A model generated the notes under the pieces. That model worked only from the letters and a program-made list of their open reading frames with translations, made no database searches and was not told where the DNA came from. Below, piece after piece: positions 31,710 through 40,542 of a DNA stretch of 40,940 bases. The position numbers and the translations under genes were made by a program. Each line of letters begins with the position of its first letter. Position 1 is the first letter of the stretch. Origin of the DNA: an uncultured Prevotellaceae bacterium (lineage in GTDB: Bacteria > Bacteroidota > Bacteroidia > Bacteroidales > Bacteroidaceae); NCBI GenBank assembly GCA_902774925.1, contig CACYKE010000020.1, positions 1 through 40,940 on the forward strand, given 5' to 3'.

Positions 31710-33917
31710 ATGCATATTTTTGAATTCACACAACAGGAAAAAGAAGAAACGCTGGTACTTTATAATAAGGTACGCGAACTTTTAGCCGACTCCCTACAGA
31801 AAGGAGACGAACAACATATGCGCCATCACCTGATGCGCGCCATTGAGGAACAGCAGATGCATCGCAACGTCTTTGGGCTGAACCCCGTACTACTCGGTTT
31901 CCAGACCGCTCACCTCGTTGTCGAAGAGATCGGGCTGCGTCGTGATGCCGTCATTGCCATCCTACTCAGACCCAGTCTCGAAGAAGGCTATCTGACCATC
32001 GATGACGTACAAGCCGACTTTGGCGAGTCCGTTGCCCGCATCCTACGTGGTCTGCAGCGCATCCAGCAGCTCTATAAGAAGAATCCCGTCATCGAGACCG
32101 AGAATTTCCGCAACTTGCTGCTCTCGTTTGCCGAGGACATGCGCGTCATTCTGATTATGATTGCCGATCGCGTGAACCTCATGCGACAGATTCGTGACAC
32201 CGAACAACTTGAAGCCAAGCACAAGGTCAGCGAGGAGGCGGCCTACCTGTACGCTCCCCTCGCCCACAAATTAGGTCTCTACAAGTTGAAGTCGGAACTG
32301 GAAGACCTGTCGCTGAAATACATGGAGCATGACGCTTACTACCATATTAAGGATAAGCTGAGTGAAACCAAACAAAGTCGTGATGCCTATATCGAACGGT
32401 TCATCCAGCCTATCGAACAGCGACTGACGGAGGCAGGACTAACGTTCCACATCAAGGGACGCACGAAATCCATCCACTCCATCTGGCAGAAGATGAAGAA
32501 GCAGAAATGTCCCTTCGAAGGCGTCTACGATCTCTTTGCTATCCGTATCATTTTGGACACGCCCGTCGAGAAGGAAAAGATGCAGTGCTGGCAGACGTTT
32601 GCCATTATCACCTCCATGTACCAACCTAATCCAAAACGTTTACGAGATTGGATAAGTGTACCTAAATCAAATGGTTACGAGAGTCTGCACATCACCGTAT
32701 TAGGTCCTGAACAGAAATGGGTGGAGGTACAAATCCGTACCGAGCGCATGGACGAAGTGGCCGAACGTGGCGTCGCAGCCCATTGGCGCTACAAAGGCGT
32801 CAAGAGCGAGTCTGGACTGGACGAATGGCTTACCAATATCCGTTCGATGCTGGAAACCAGCGACGGCATGGAGGCGATGGACCAGTTCAAGATGGACCTC
32901 TATGAAGACGAGGTATTTGTGTTCACGCCCAAGGGCGACCTCTATAAGTTCCCCAAGGGCGCTACCGTGCTTGACTTCGCATACCACATCCATTCGAAGA
33001 TAGGCAATTCCTGCACAGGCGCACGCATCAACGGCAAGGTAGTGTCTCTCCGCCAAGTGCTGCAAAGTGGCGACCAGGTGGAAATCATGACGTCGTCGAA
33101 CCAGAAGCCCAAACACGATTGGCTGAACATCGTGAAGACCTCGCGTGCAAAGTCGAAAGTCCGTCTCGCCCTGAAGGAAACGCAGGTCAAGGAAGGACTG
33201 TTTGCCAAGGAAACACTTGAGCGTAAATTCAAGAACCGCAAAATAGAACTGGACGAAAGCATCATGCAGGTGCTTATCCGTAAACTGGGATTCAAGGAGG
33301 TCAGCGACTTTTACCGTCAGGTAGCCAACGGTGAACTGGACGTTAATCACGTCATCGACCGTTACCTCGAGTTGCAACAGGGCGAACAGCCCGTCACCGG
33401 CAATAACGTGGCCGAGAGTGCTGCCAATTTCGTGCTCGACGAGTCGCGTCTCAGCCACAATCATACACAGGACGACGTATTGGTTATCGACAAAGACCTG
33501 AAAGGTCTCGACTACCAGTTGGCGCGCTGTTGTCAGCCCATCTACGGCGACTCTGTCTTCGGTTTCGTCACCATCAACGGCGGTATCAAGATTCATCGCA
33601 CCGACTGTCCGAATGCCCCCGAACTGCGCAAGCGTTTCGGCTACCGTATCGTCAAAGCCAAATGGAGCGGCAAGGGCTCGTCGCAATACACGATTACCTT
33701 GCGTGTAATCGGCAACGACGACATCGGCATCGTAAACAATCTGACCAGTATTATCTCGAAAGAGGAAAAACTGGTGCTGCGTTCCATCAACATCGACTCG
33801 CACGACGGTCTGTTCAGCGGCAACCTCACGCTGATGATTGATGACAACACCCAACTCGAGGCGCTGCTGAAAAAACTCCGCACGGTGAAAGGTGTCAAAC
33901 AAATCAACAGAATATAA
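31710..33917 (+). CDS. relA: RelA/SpoT-family (p)ppGpp synthetase with degenerate HD domain
   Basis: A 735-residue long RSH protein of the stringent response. The N-terminal hydrolase region has lost the expected HD pair: where bifunctional enzymes have LLHD, this one reads AVIAILLRPSLEEG. This suggests it mainly synthesises (p)ppGpp. The synthetase domain is well kept (KGRTKSIHSIWQKMKKQ, GVYDLFAIRII, VPKSNGYESLHITVLGP, VEVQIRTERMDEVAERG). The TGS domain (VFVFTPKGDLYKFPKGATVLDFAYHIH), the Cys-containing region (LARCCQPIYGD, HRTDCPNA) and an ACT domain (ITLRVIGNDDIGIVNNLTSI) follow. It starts a two-gene transcript with a DUF4421 protein six bases downstream. Confidence 0.93.
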   Translation: MHIFEFTQQEKEETLVLYNKVRELLADSLQKGDEQHMRHHLMRAIEEQQMHRNVFGLNPVLLGFQTAHLVVEEIGLRRDAVIAILLRPSLEEGYLTIDDVQADFGESVARILRGLQRIQQLYKKNPVIETENFRNLLLSFAEDMRVILIMIADRVNLMRQIRDTEQLEAKHKVSEEAAYLYAPLAHKLGLYKLKSELEDLSLKYMEHDAYYHIKDKLSETKQSRDAYIERFIQPIEQRLTEAGLTFHIKGRTKSIHSIWQKMKKQKCPFEGVYDLFAIRIILDTPVEKEKMQCWQTFAIITSMYQPNPKRLRDWISVPKSNGYESLHITVLGPEQKWVEVQIRTERMDEVAERGVAAHWRYKGVKSESGLDEWLTNIRSMLETSDGMEAMDQFKMDLYEDEVFVFTPKGDLYKFPKGATVLDFAYHIHSKIGNSCTGARINGKVVSLRQVLQSGDQVEIMTSSNQKPKHDWLNIVKTSRAKSKVRLALKETQVKEGLFAKETLERKFKNRKIELDESIMQVLIRKLGFKEVSDFYRQVANGELDVNHVIDRYLELQQGEQPVTGNNVAESAANFVLDESRLSHNHTQDDVLVIDKDLKGLDYQLARCCQPIYGDSVFGFVTINGGIKIHRTDCPNAPELRKRFGYRIVKAKWSGKGSSQYTITLRVIGNDDIGIVNNLTSIISKEEKLVLRSINIDSHDGLFSGNLTLMIDDNTQLEALLKKLRTVKGVKQINRI

Positions 33918-33923
33918 CTAGGC

Positions 33924-35084
33924 ATGAAAAAATATATAACAATAGGTATAACACTCTGTTGCTGCATATTTCTCTCTGCTCAGGACAAAAAGCCTTGGCC
34001 ACTTAGGGTCTTGCATAGCGTCAAGACTTACATCGATTCATCAGCCGTCAGAGGCATCGACCCCAACTATATCCAGGTGCCCAAGAAACCGTGGGCCGTA
34101 ATGCTGAAATATAAAACAAACGACATGGACCTGCGTTCGACATCCACTATGGACCGTGAAATGATGGCAGAGAAAGGTCTCTACGGTGAACTCAACTGGG
34201 AGTCGGCCTTCAAACCACGCAGCGAGGTATCCATAGGAGCATGGATAGGCTACAGGGGCTACGGCTTGGGGTACAGCTATTCGCTACACCGCTCTGAAGG
34301 GCGCAATTTCTCCATCGGTGCCACCGGTGCCAACTATGGTGTCAACCTGCGCATCCGCAGCTTCAACACCAGAGACATCGAAGCCCGTATGTGGGGATAT
34401 GATGAGGAAGGTCCCTTCAACGAACCATTCGAGGAAACCGAAACGTGGGATGACATCAAGGTAAAATCAGCTATCTTCGACGGCTATTATATGTTCAACG
34501 GCAAGCGATTCTCCTATGCTGCTGCCTACGACCAATCAAGTATCCAGGTACGTTCTGCGGGTTCGTTCATGCTGGGACTGATGTGGTTCCAGACATCCAT
34601 TGACTATGCACGTCCATTAAACGGACTACTCATTCAAATCTTGGGTGGCGTAGGACGCATCAAACTGCATGAAGGTAGCATCGGCGTGGGCTATGCCTAC
34701 AACTGGGTACCGGTAAAAAACCTGCTCATCAATATCACGGCCATGCCCATGCTGGTGGTCTATAACCGCACCAAGGCCTATCTTTATGAGTCAAACTATG
34801 ACATATTCTTGGACGAGGGCGAAGTATCTCCTACGGGTAAGAAATATGTTCCCGACGACGACGACAGTTGGCAGAAAGACATCACGCTGGAGGAAACATC
34901 ATCCATCACAAAGTATGGCAAGATATCCCTCAATATCGATGCCCGCGCTTCGATTACCTACAATTTCGACCGTTTCTTCCTGAATGTCTATGGTCAGGTA
35001 AACCACTGGAACAATAAGATTGACAACAACAGAATCAAGCTGACCGATTGGTATGTGAACGCGTCGCTGGGCTTCAGATTCTAA
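33924..35084 (+). CDS. DUF4421 outer-membrane protein
   Basis: This 386-residue protein has a signal peptide (ITIGITLCCCIFLSA) and a beta-strand-rich body with the DUF4421 pattern (IDPNYIQVPKKPWAVMLKYKTN, IGAWIGYRGYGLGYSY, YGVNLRIRSFNTRDIEARMWG). The last residue is Phe (LGFRF), as is usual for outer-membrane barrels recognised by the BAM machinery. The function of the family is unknown. The six-base gap to relA indicates a shared transcript, but no functional link to the stringent response is evident. A barrel is preferred to a soluble fold, based on alternating aromatic strands. Confidence 0.85.
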   Translation: MKKYITIGITLCCCIFLSAQDKKPWPLRVLHSVKTYIDSSAVRGIDPNYIQVPKKPWAVMLKYKTNDMDLRSTSTMDREMMAEKGLYGELNWESAFKPRSEVSIGAWIGYRGYGLGYSYSLHRSEGRNFSIGATGANYGVNLRIRSFNTRDIEARMWGYDEEGPFNEPFEETETWDDIKVKSAIFDGYYMFNGKRFSYAAAYDQSSIQVRSAGSFMLGLMWFQTSIDYARPLNGLLIQILGGVGRIKLHEGSIGVGYAYNWVPVKNLLINITAMPMLVVYNRTKAYLYESNYDIFLDEGEVSPTGKKYVPDDDDSWQKDITLEETSSITKYGKISLNIDARASITYNFDRFFLNVYGQVNHWNNKIDNNRIKLTDWYVNASLGFRF

Positions 35085-35134
35085 AAAAAAGTACTAATTA
35101 TTCTTAAATCGCATGGAAATTGGTTTTTTTTGAC

Positions 35135-35142
35135 TATATTTG
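35135..35142 (+). promoter_or_regulatory. -7 box of the transketolase promoter
   Basis: TATATTTG lies 37 bases before the transketolase ATG. A T-rich block (TTTTTTTT, 35124-35131) is directly upstream, but no TTTG sits at the usual distance. Confidence 0.65.
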
Positions 35143-35178
35143 CAGAATATTTTTAGAACTTTATACAAATTATTCATT

Positions 35179-37191
35179 ATGAACGACAACAAAGTTATGA
35201 ACAAAGCAGCGGACAACATCCGTATCCTTGCTGCTTCAATGGTTGAGAAAGCCAAGTCAGGTCACCCCGGCGGTGCAATGGGTGGAGCAGATTTCATCAA
35301 CACCCTGTATTCAGAATTCCTGGTATACGACCCCGAGAATCCCGCTTGGGAGGGTCGCGACCGTTTCTTCCTCGACCCTGGTCACATGGCTCCTATGCTC
35401 TATAGCCAGCTCTGCCTCATCGGCAAGTTCACCCTGGAGGACCTGAAGAACCTGCGTCAGTGGGGGTCAGTAACTCCTGGTCACCCCGAGCGCGAGATTG
35501 AGCGTGGCATCGAGAACACCTCTGGTCCCCTCGGTCAGGGTCACACCTTCGCTGTAGGTGCTGCAATCGCCGCTAAGTTCCTGAAAGCTCGTCTGGGCGA
35601 TGTCATGAACCAGACTATCTACGCTTACATTTCTGATGGTGGTGTTCAGGAGGAGATTTCTCAGGGTGCTGGTCGTATTGCAGGTAACCTGGGACTCGAC
35701 AACCTCATCATGTTCTACGACGCAAACGATATCCAGTTGTCTACAAAAACTGAGGTGGTGACCTGCGAGGATACCGCCAAGAAGTATGAGGCTTGGGGCT
35801 GGTACGTTCAGAAGATTGACGGTAATGACGTAGACCAGATTCGTGAAGCCATCAAGAACGCTCAGAAGGAGACAGCTCGTCCTTCATTGATTATCGGTCA
35901 CTGCGTGATGGGTAAGGGTGCTCGCAAGGCAGACAACAGCAGCTACGAGAGCAACTGCGCAACTCATGGTGCTCCTCTTGGTGGCGATGCTTACATCAAC
36001 ACCATGAAGAACCTGGGTGCTGATCCTGAGAATCCATTCCAGATATTCCCCGAAGTTCAGGAGCTCTATGCAAAGCGTGCTGAGGAGCTGAAGAAGATTG
36101 TTGCTGAGCGCTATGCCGCTAAGGCTGAGTGGGCAAAGGCCAACCCTGAGAAGGCAGCCCAGCTTGAGGAGTGGTTCAGCGGTAAGGCTCCGAAGATTGA
36201 CTGGAGTAAAGTAGAGCAGAAGGCTGGCAGCGCTACTCGTAGTGCAAGTGCTGCTGTTCTGGGTCAGCTGGCTGAGCAGGTGCCCAACATGATTTGTGCT
36301 TCTGCCGACCTGTCGAACTCTGACAATACCAACGGCTTCCTGAAGAAGACTCACGACATCGTTCGTGGTGACTTCAGCGGTGCATTCTTCGAGGCTGGTG
36401 TGGCTGAGTTGACCATGGCTTGCTGCTGTATCGGTATGGCTCTGCACGGTGGTGTTATCCCCGCTTGCGGTACCTTCTTCGTATTCTCTGACTATATGAA
36501 GCCCGCCGTTCGTATGGCTGCCCTCATGGAGCTGCCCGTGAAGTTCATCTGGACTCACGATGCATTCCGTGTTGGTGAGGATGGTCCTACCCACGAGCCC
36601 GTTGAGCAGGAGGCACAAATCCGTCTGATGGAGAAGCTGAAGAACCACCACGGCAAGAACTCTGTATTGGTAGTTCGTCCTGCTGATGCTGAGGAGACAA
36701 CCGTTTGCTGGCGCATGGCTATGGAGAACGTCGATACTCCTACCGCTCTCATCTTCTCTCGTCAGAATATCGAGATGCTGCCCGAGGGCAACGACTACAG
36801 CCAGGCTACCAAGGGTGCTTACATCGTTGCTGGCTCAGACGAGAACTACGACGTCATTCTGTTGGCTTCTGGTTCTGAGGTTTCTACCTTGGAGGCTGGT
36901 GCCAAGCTGTTGGCTGCCGACGGCATCAAGACTCGCGTCGTGAGCGTTCCTTCTGAGGGTCTGTTCCGCAGCCAGCCGAAGGAGTATCAGCAGACTGTCC
37001 TGCCCGCAGGCAAGAAGAAGTTCGGTCTGACCGCTGGTCTGCCCGTAAACCTCGAAGGTCTGGTAGGTGCCGACGGTACTGTTTGGGGTCTTGAGAGCTT
37101 TGGTTTCTCTGCTCCTTACAAGGTACTCGACGAGAAGCTCGGCTTCACCGGTGAGAATGTTTACAAGCAGGTAAAGATGCTGCTCGCATAA
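35179..37191 (+). CDS. tkt: Transketolase
   Basis: A 670-residue thiamine-diphosphate enzyme of the non-oxidative pentose phosphate pathway. Domain 1 has AKSGHPGGAMGGADF, PGHMAPMLYS, SGPLGQGHTFAVGAA and the cofactor/metal motif SDGGVQEEISQGA ending in NLIMFYDANDIQ (Ser replaces the first Gly of the usual GDG). Domain 2 has the catalytic Glu region FFEAGVAELTMA, and THDAFRVGEDGPTHEPVEQEA. The C-terminal domain has VILLASGSEVS. The start at 35179 is chosen because the in-frame ATG at 35140 overlaps the -7 box. The codon choice is strongly biased (GGT, GCT, AAG, CTG), unlike its neighbours, pointing to high expression. The terminator at 37213 follows. Confidence 0.97.
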   Translation: MNDNKVMNKAADNIRILAASMVEKAKSGHPGGAMGGADFINTLYSEFLVYDPENPAWEGRDRFFLDPGHMAPMLYSQLCLIGKFTLEDLKNLRQWGSVTPGHPEREIERGIENTSGPLGQGHTFAVGAAIAAKFLKARLGDVMNQTIYAYISDGGVQEEISQGAGRIAGNLGLDNLIMFYDANDIQLSTKTEVVTCEDTAKKYEAWGWYVQKIDGNDVDQIREAIKNAQKETARPSLIIGHCVMGKGARKADNSSYESNCATHGAPLGGDAYINTMKNLGADPENPFQIFPEVQELYAKRAEELKKIVAERYAAKAEWAKANPEKAAQLEEWFSGKAPKIDWSKVEQKAGSATRSASAAVLGQLAEQVPNMICASADLSNSDNTNGFLKKTHDIVRGDFSGAFFEAGVAELTMACCCIGMALHGGVIPACGTFFVFSDYMKPAVRMAALMELPVKFIWTHDAFRVGEDGPTHEPVEQEAQIRLMEKLKNHHGKNSVLVVRPADAEETTVCWRMAMENVDTPTALIFSRQNIEMLPEGNDYSQATKGAYIVAGSDENYDVILLASGSEVSTLEAGAKLLAADGIKTRVVSVPSEGLFRSQPKEYQQTVLPAGKKKFGLTAGLPVNLEGLVGADGTVWGLESFGFSAPYKVLDEKLGFTGENVYKQVKMLLA

Positions 37192-37212
37192 ATCATCCGC
37201 GATCATAAAATC

Positions 37213-37246
37213 AAAGTGGTCTGACCGTCGTGGTCAGGCCACTTTT
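37213..37246 (+). terminator. Terminator of transketolase, shared with aat
   Basis: AAAGTGGTCTGACC pairs with GGTCAGGCCACTTT (one G-T pair) around loop GTCGT, followed by TTTTTC. It sits between the convergent tkt and aat genes and has A-rich sequence on its left, so it can work both ways. Confidence 0.92.
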
Positions 37247-37265
37247 TCTTTTCCTGCACGGCCAT

Positions 37266-37934
37266 TCAGCGTTTCAGGATTTCCATGTATTCCTCGTAGG
37301 AGATGTGGCGAGCACCCATGGAGCGGAGGTGAGGGGTCTCAAACTGACAGTCGATAAGTCGGCCTCCGTGTTGCTGAAAAAGACGGGCAAGATAGATGAG
37401 GGCGAGTTTAGAGGCGCTGGGGACGAGCGAGAACATGCTCTCGCCGAAGAAACAAGCACCGAGGGTGACGCCATAGAGACCGCCAACGAGCCGTCCCTCC
37501 GATGTGTCGTCCGACGGCTGCCACACTTCGACGCTGGCAGCAAAGCCTTGACGGTGGAGCTCGGTATAGGCACGGATGATGTCCGGTCCCAGCCACGCTC
37601 CGTCTTCGGTATCGCGGTTCTGGGCCGTAGCACAGCCACGGATAACCCCTTCGAAGTCTTGGTTGACGGTAACGGTATATTGCCGTTTGTTGATGAGTTG
37701 CTGCATGGAATGGCTGACGTGGATTTCGTCAGGAAAGATGACAAAGCGCTGCAGGGGACAATACCACAACGGCTCGTCACGATACTGGAAGGAATACCAT
37801 GGGAAGAACCCGTTGCTGTAAGCCAACAGCAAACGGTCCACCGACAAGTCGCCACCGACAGCTACCAGCCCATCTTCCTCGCCCTGATGAGGGTCTGGAA
37901 ACCAGAGTTCGTCATCCAATTGATAAACCGCCAT
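37266..37934 (-). CDS. aat: Leucyl/phenylalanyl-tRNA-protein transferase
   Basis: This 222-residue enzyme attaches Leu or Phe to proteins with N-terminal Arg or Lys, making them substrates of ClpS-ClpAP. The family motifs are WFPDPHQGEEDGLVAVGGDL at the start, LLAYSNGFFPWYS, WYCPLQRFVIFP, and the catalytic GNAT-like part GGLYGVTLGACFFGESMFS with SKLALIYLARLF and IDCQFETPHLRSMGA. The start overlaps the end of clpA by 23 bases. It is the last gene of a clpS-clpA-aat operon, so the enzyme that marks substrates is co-expressed with the adaptor and unfoldase. Confidence 0.96.
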   Translation of the reverse strand: MAVYQLDDELWFPDPHQGEEDGLVAVGGDLSVDRLLLAYSNGFFPWYSFQYRDEPLWYCPLQRFVIFPDEIHVSHSMQQLINKRQYTVTVNQDFEGVIRGCATAQNRDTEDGAWLGPDIIRAYTELHRQGFAASVEVWQPSDDTSEGRLVGGLYGVTLGACFFGESMFSLVPSASKLALIYLARLFQQHGGRLIDCQFETPHLRSMGARHISYEEYMEILKR

Positions 37935-40173
37935 CCTTCACACTAACCGTTACTTCGCCACCATTCTTCAACGAGCCAAAGAGTATCTCGCGCATCAGCA
38001 ACGGTTTCAACCGTTGGGCAATGACACGATCCATCTCGCGAGCACCGTATTCTGCAGTAAAGCCTTCCTTTAGCAGATACTCAAAAGCATCTGGTTTCAA
38101 GGACATTCGAACATTCTTTGCTTCGAGCTTGTCGTCCAGTTCGCGCAGCTTTTTCTTGAGGATGAGCGTAGCCATTTCCTTGTCCATATCGCGGAACACA
38201 ACGGTGCCCGACAGGCGGTTCAGAAACTCTGGTTTGAAGGTTCGCTTCACCTGTTTCATCATCGCCTCGCCACGACTGACATTGCCGCTAAAGCCAATGG
38301 TCTGACCTGCAAACTGCGCCCCGGCATTCGAGGTCATAATCAGCACCACGTTGCGGAAGTCGGCCTTGCGTCCCTTGTTGTCCGTCAACTTGGCGTAGTC
38401 CATCACCTGCAACAGGATGTTATAGATGTCCTGATGGGCCTTCTCAATTTCGTCCAACAGCAGCACGGCATTGGGCGACTTGCGGATGGCATCGGTCAGC
38501 AGTCCGCCGTCCTCGTAGCCTACATATCCCGCAGGCGAACCGATGAGTTTGGCCACAGCATGCTTCTCGGTATATTCGCTCATGTCGAAGCGTATCAGTT
38601 CGATGCCCAGTTCCTTGGCCAGCACGCGCGCCACCTCCGTCTTTCCCACGCCCGTTGGACCCACGAAAAGCAGCGACGCCAGGGGTTTGTTGTCGTCCAG
38701 CAATCCTGCCCGCGACATCTGCACGGCTTCCACTACCTGTCGGATAGCCTCGTCCTGACCGTAGATTTGAGCTGAAAGATGAGCGTTGAGCGTTGAAAGT
38801 TTCTCATAGTCATCGTCCTTGGCGATGGCCAGCGCATCCACCTTGCACGTCTTCGCCAACACATCCGCAATGTCAGCTTTGGTCACACTTCTGCCCTCTT
38901 CCGTCTGACATCTTACTTCGCAAGCTGCTCCGGCTTCGTCTATCAAGTCGATGGCCTTGTCTGGCAGGAAACGGTCGTTCACGTGCTTGGCACTTGCCTC
39001 TACGGCAAAGTCAATAGCCTCGTCGTCGTACTTCACGTGGTGGAACTCCTCATATCTCGCCTGCAACTGTCGCAGGATATGCTTTGCCTCGTCAATCGTC
39101 GGCTCCGCAATGTCTATCTGCTGGAAGCGGCGTATCATGCCCTTCGAACGGGCAAAATGGCGATTGTATTCCTCGTAGGTCGTAGAACCGATGAAGCGGA
39201 TATTCCCTGCCTCCAGATAGGGCTTCAACATGTTCGATGCATCCATCGCCCCCTCGCCAGTGGCACCAGCGCCCACCAAGGTGTGTATCTCGTCAATATA
39301 CACGATATTATTCCCTCTGTGCACTCCGGCGGCGTTCTCGCCGCCAGTCTCTCCCTGTACACCATCCATTATCATCTTGATGCGGTTCTCGAAATCGCCG
39401 CGATACTGCGTGCCAGCCAGCAGCGTACCCATGTCGAGCTGATACACCTTAGAACCCTGCAAACGCGCAGGCACCCTACCCTCTTCGATCATTCTCACCA
39501 GTCCCCAGACCAGTGCCGTCTTGCCCACGCCGGGCTCTCCCACGTGCAGCGGATTATTCTTGTCCCTGCGGCACAACACCTGAATGGTCCTTTGCAGTTC
39601 CTGCTCACGGCCAATCAACGGATTCTGCTGCTCGTACAGGTCGTTCATGCATGTCACGAGCCGTTTCCAGGCGGCCTTGTCTGACGAGCTGGATTCGGTA
39701 TCTTCATCATCACCCTTTGCCTCCAAGTCATCATCAAACTCATAGAAGTTTATCAGCTGACTCATAAAGTTGGCTTCATTGCCATCCAGGCAGTCTTTCA
39801 GCAAGTAGGCCGCCCACGAATCTTCCAATGCCAGGATGCCCTTCGTCAGATGCGGAATATCGAGTTCCTCCGCACTACTCGACACCACCGACTGCACGGC
39901 CATTTCCAACACCTTGCCCAACTGCACAGAAGTCTCAGGAATATACTCCTTGCCCTCAGGCAATGATTCCACACCCTCCAAATAATCCTTGAGGCGTTCC
40001 TCCAGCTGAAAGGGACTATAGAAAATGTTCACCGCCGCGTTGAAGTTATAATCTTCTATCAATGCCAGCAACAGGTGCTCGGGCATGATATACTCATGTC
40101 GGTAGCCCTTACAGCACTCGTATGCCTTGTTCAGCATCCTCGAAGCGCGAATTGTCTGTTTTATCTCTGCCAT
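37912..40173 (-). CDS. clpA: ClpA unfoldase subunit
   Basis: A 753-residue AAA+ chaperone that unfolds substrates for ClpP. The N-domain (SRMLNKAYECCKGYRHEYIMPEHLLLALI) is the ClpS-binding region. The first ATPase has GEPGVGKTALVWGL and IVYIDEIHTLVGAGAT; the second has FVGPTGVGKTEVARVL and VLLLDEIEKAHQDI. The loop IGFSGNVSRGE provides an IGF tripeptide of the type that docks ClpP. The length and the lack of a middle coiled-coil domain separate it from ClpB/ClpC. The linker between the two ATPases (KLSTLNAHLSAQIYGQ) is encoded by imperfect 7-bp units. It lies five bases behind clpS and overlaps aat. Confidence 0.95.
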   Translation of the reverse strand: MAEIKQTIRASRMLNKAYECCKGYRHEYIMPEHLLLALIEDYNFNAAVNIFYSPFQLEERLKDYLEGVESLPEGKEYIPETSVQLGKVLEMAVQSVVSSSAEELDIPHLTKGILALEDSWAAYLLKDCLDGNEANFMSQLINFYEFDDDLEAKGDDEDTESSSSDKAAWKRLVTCMNDLYEQQNPLIGREQELQRTIQVLCRRDKNNPLHVGEPGVGKTALVWGLVRMIEEGRVPARLQGSKVYQLDMGTLLAGTQYRGDFENRIKMIMDGVQGETGGENAAGVHRGNNIVYIDEIHTLVGAGATGEGAMDASNMLKPYLEAGNIRFIGSTTYEEYNRHFARSKGMIRRFQQIDIAEPTIDEAKHILRQLQARYEEFHHVKYDDEAIDFAVEASAKHVNDRFLPDKAIDLIDEAGAACEVRCQTEEGRSVTKADIADVLAKTCKVDALAIAKDDDYEKLSTLNAHLSAQIYGQDEAIRQVVEAVQMSRAGLLDDNKPLASLLFVGPTGVGKTEVARVLAKELGIELIRFDMSEYTEKHAVAKLIGSPAGYVGYEDGGLLTDAIRKSPNAVLLLDEIEKAHQDIYNILLQVMDYAKLTDNKGRKADFRNVVLIMTSNAGAQFAGQTIGFSGNVSRGEAMMKQVKRTFKPEFLNRLSGTVVFRDMDKEMATLILKKKLRELDDKLEAKNVRMSLKPDAFEYLLKEGFTAEYGAREMDRVIAQRLKPLLMREILFGSLKNGGEVTVSVKDGGLSIG
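38771..38798. repeat. Four imperfect 7-bp units in the ClpA linker
   Basis: Units GCTGAAA, GATGAGC, GTTGAGC, GTTGAAA. They encode part of the linker between ATPase domains. Weaker than the other heptamer arrays. Confidence 0.5.
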
Positions 40174-40178
40174 AATCT

Positions 40179-40484
40179 TTACTCCTCCGGTTCAACAGTC
40201 AAGCGTAACGGATACCCCTGCTCGCGCGCCATGTTCGTTGCCTTGCGGGCCTTCGACACGGCGATGTCGTAGCTGTAGATACCCACCACGGCCTTGTCCG
40301 AGTGGTGCACCTGCAACATCAGTGCCTGTGCCTCCTCCTCGCTCTTCAGGAATACCTGCACCAGTATCATCACCACAAACTCCATCGCCGTGAAGTCGTC
40401 GTTATAGATGATCACCTTATACCGCCGCGGCTCCTTCAGGTTCGTCCGCTGCCGTTCCTTTATCTGTGACTGTTCTTTTGCCAT
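40179..40484 (-). CDS. clpS: ClpS adaptor
   Basis: This 101-residue adaptor delivers proteins with bulky hydrophobic N-terminal residues to ClpA. The core is well conserved: YKVIIYNDDFTAMEFVVMIL lines the binding pocket (Asn-Asp-Asp), followed by VHHSDKAVVGIYSYDIAVSKA. The extended charged N-terminus (KEQSQIKERQRTNLKEP) would enter the ClpA pore. The start at 40484 is fixed by the promoter: the in-frame ATG at 40532 lies upstream of the -7 box. It is the first gene of the operon with clpA and aat. Confidence 0.95.
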   Translation of the reverse strand: MAKEQSQIKERQRTNLKEPRRYKVIIYNDDFTAMEFVVMILVQVFLKSEEEAQALMLQVHHSDKAVVGIYSYDIAVSKARKATNMAREQGYPLRLTVEPEE

Positions 40485-40501
40485 ATGCTTACTTGTTCCT
40501 G

Positions 40502-40533
40502 CAAAATTACAAATAAAAAACGAGCCCACCAAA
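40502..40533 (-). promoter_or_regulatory. Promoter of clpS-clpA-aat
   Basis: TTTG (40533-40530), 20-bp spacer, TAATTTTG (40509-40502) on the minus strand. The leader is only about 11 bases. Confidence 0.8.
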
Positions 40534-40542
40534 CGATGAGCC
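40521..40542 (-). terminator. Hairpin containing the -33 box, copy 2 of a 22-bp element
   Basis: Identical to 25239-25260. Here the stem is longer: CGGGCUC pairs with GGGCUCG through seven pairs (two G-U), flanked by AAAAA on one side and TTTTTT on the other. The loop carries the -33 box of the clpS promoter. The upstream gene ends at 40663. Confidence 0.55.

Noticed and set aside
32700-33902. 400-codon minus-strand frame opposite relA
   Set aside because: It is the shadow of the well-conserved relA gene; the translated sequence has no domain and the codon pattern follows the plus strand.
35140-35178. Longer transketolase start
   Set aside because: That ATG lies within the TATATTTG box and the added residues do not fit the family.
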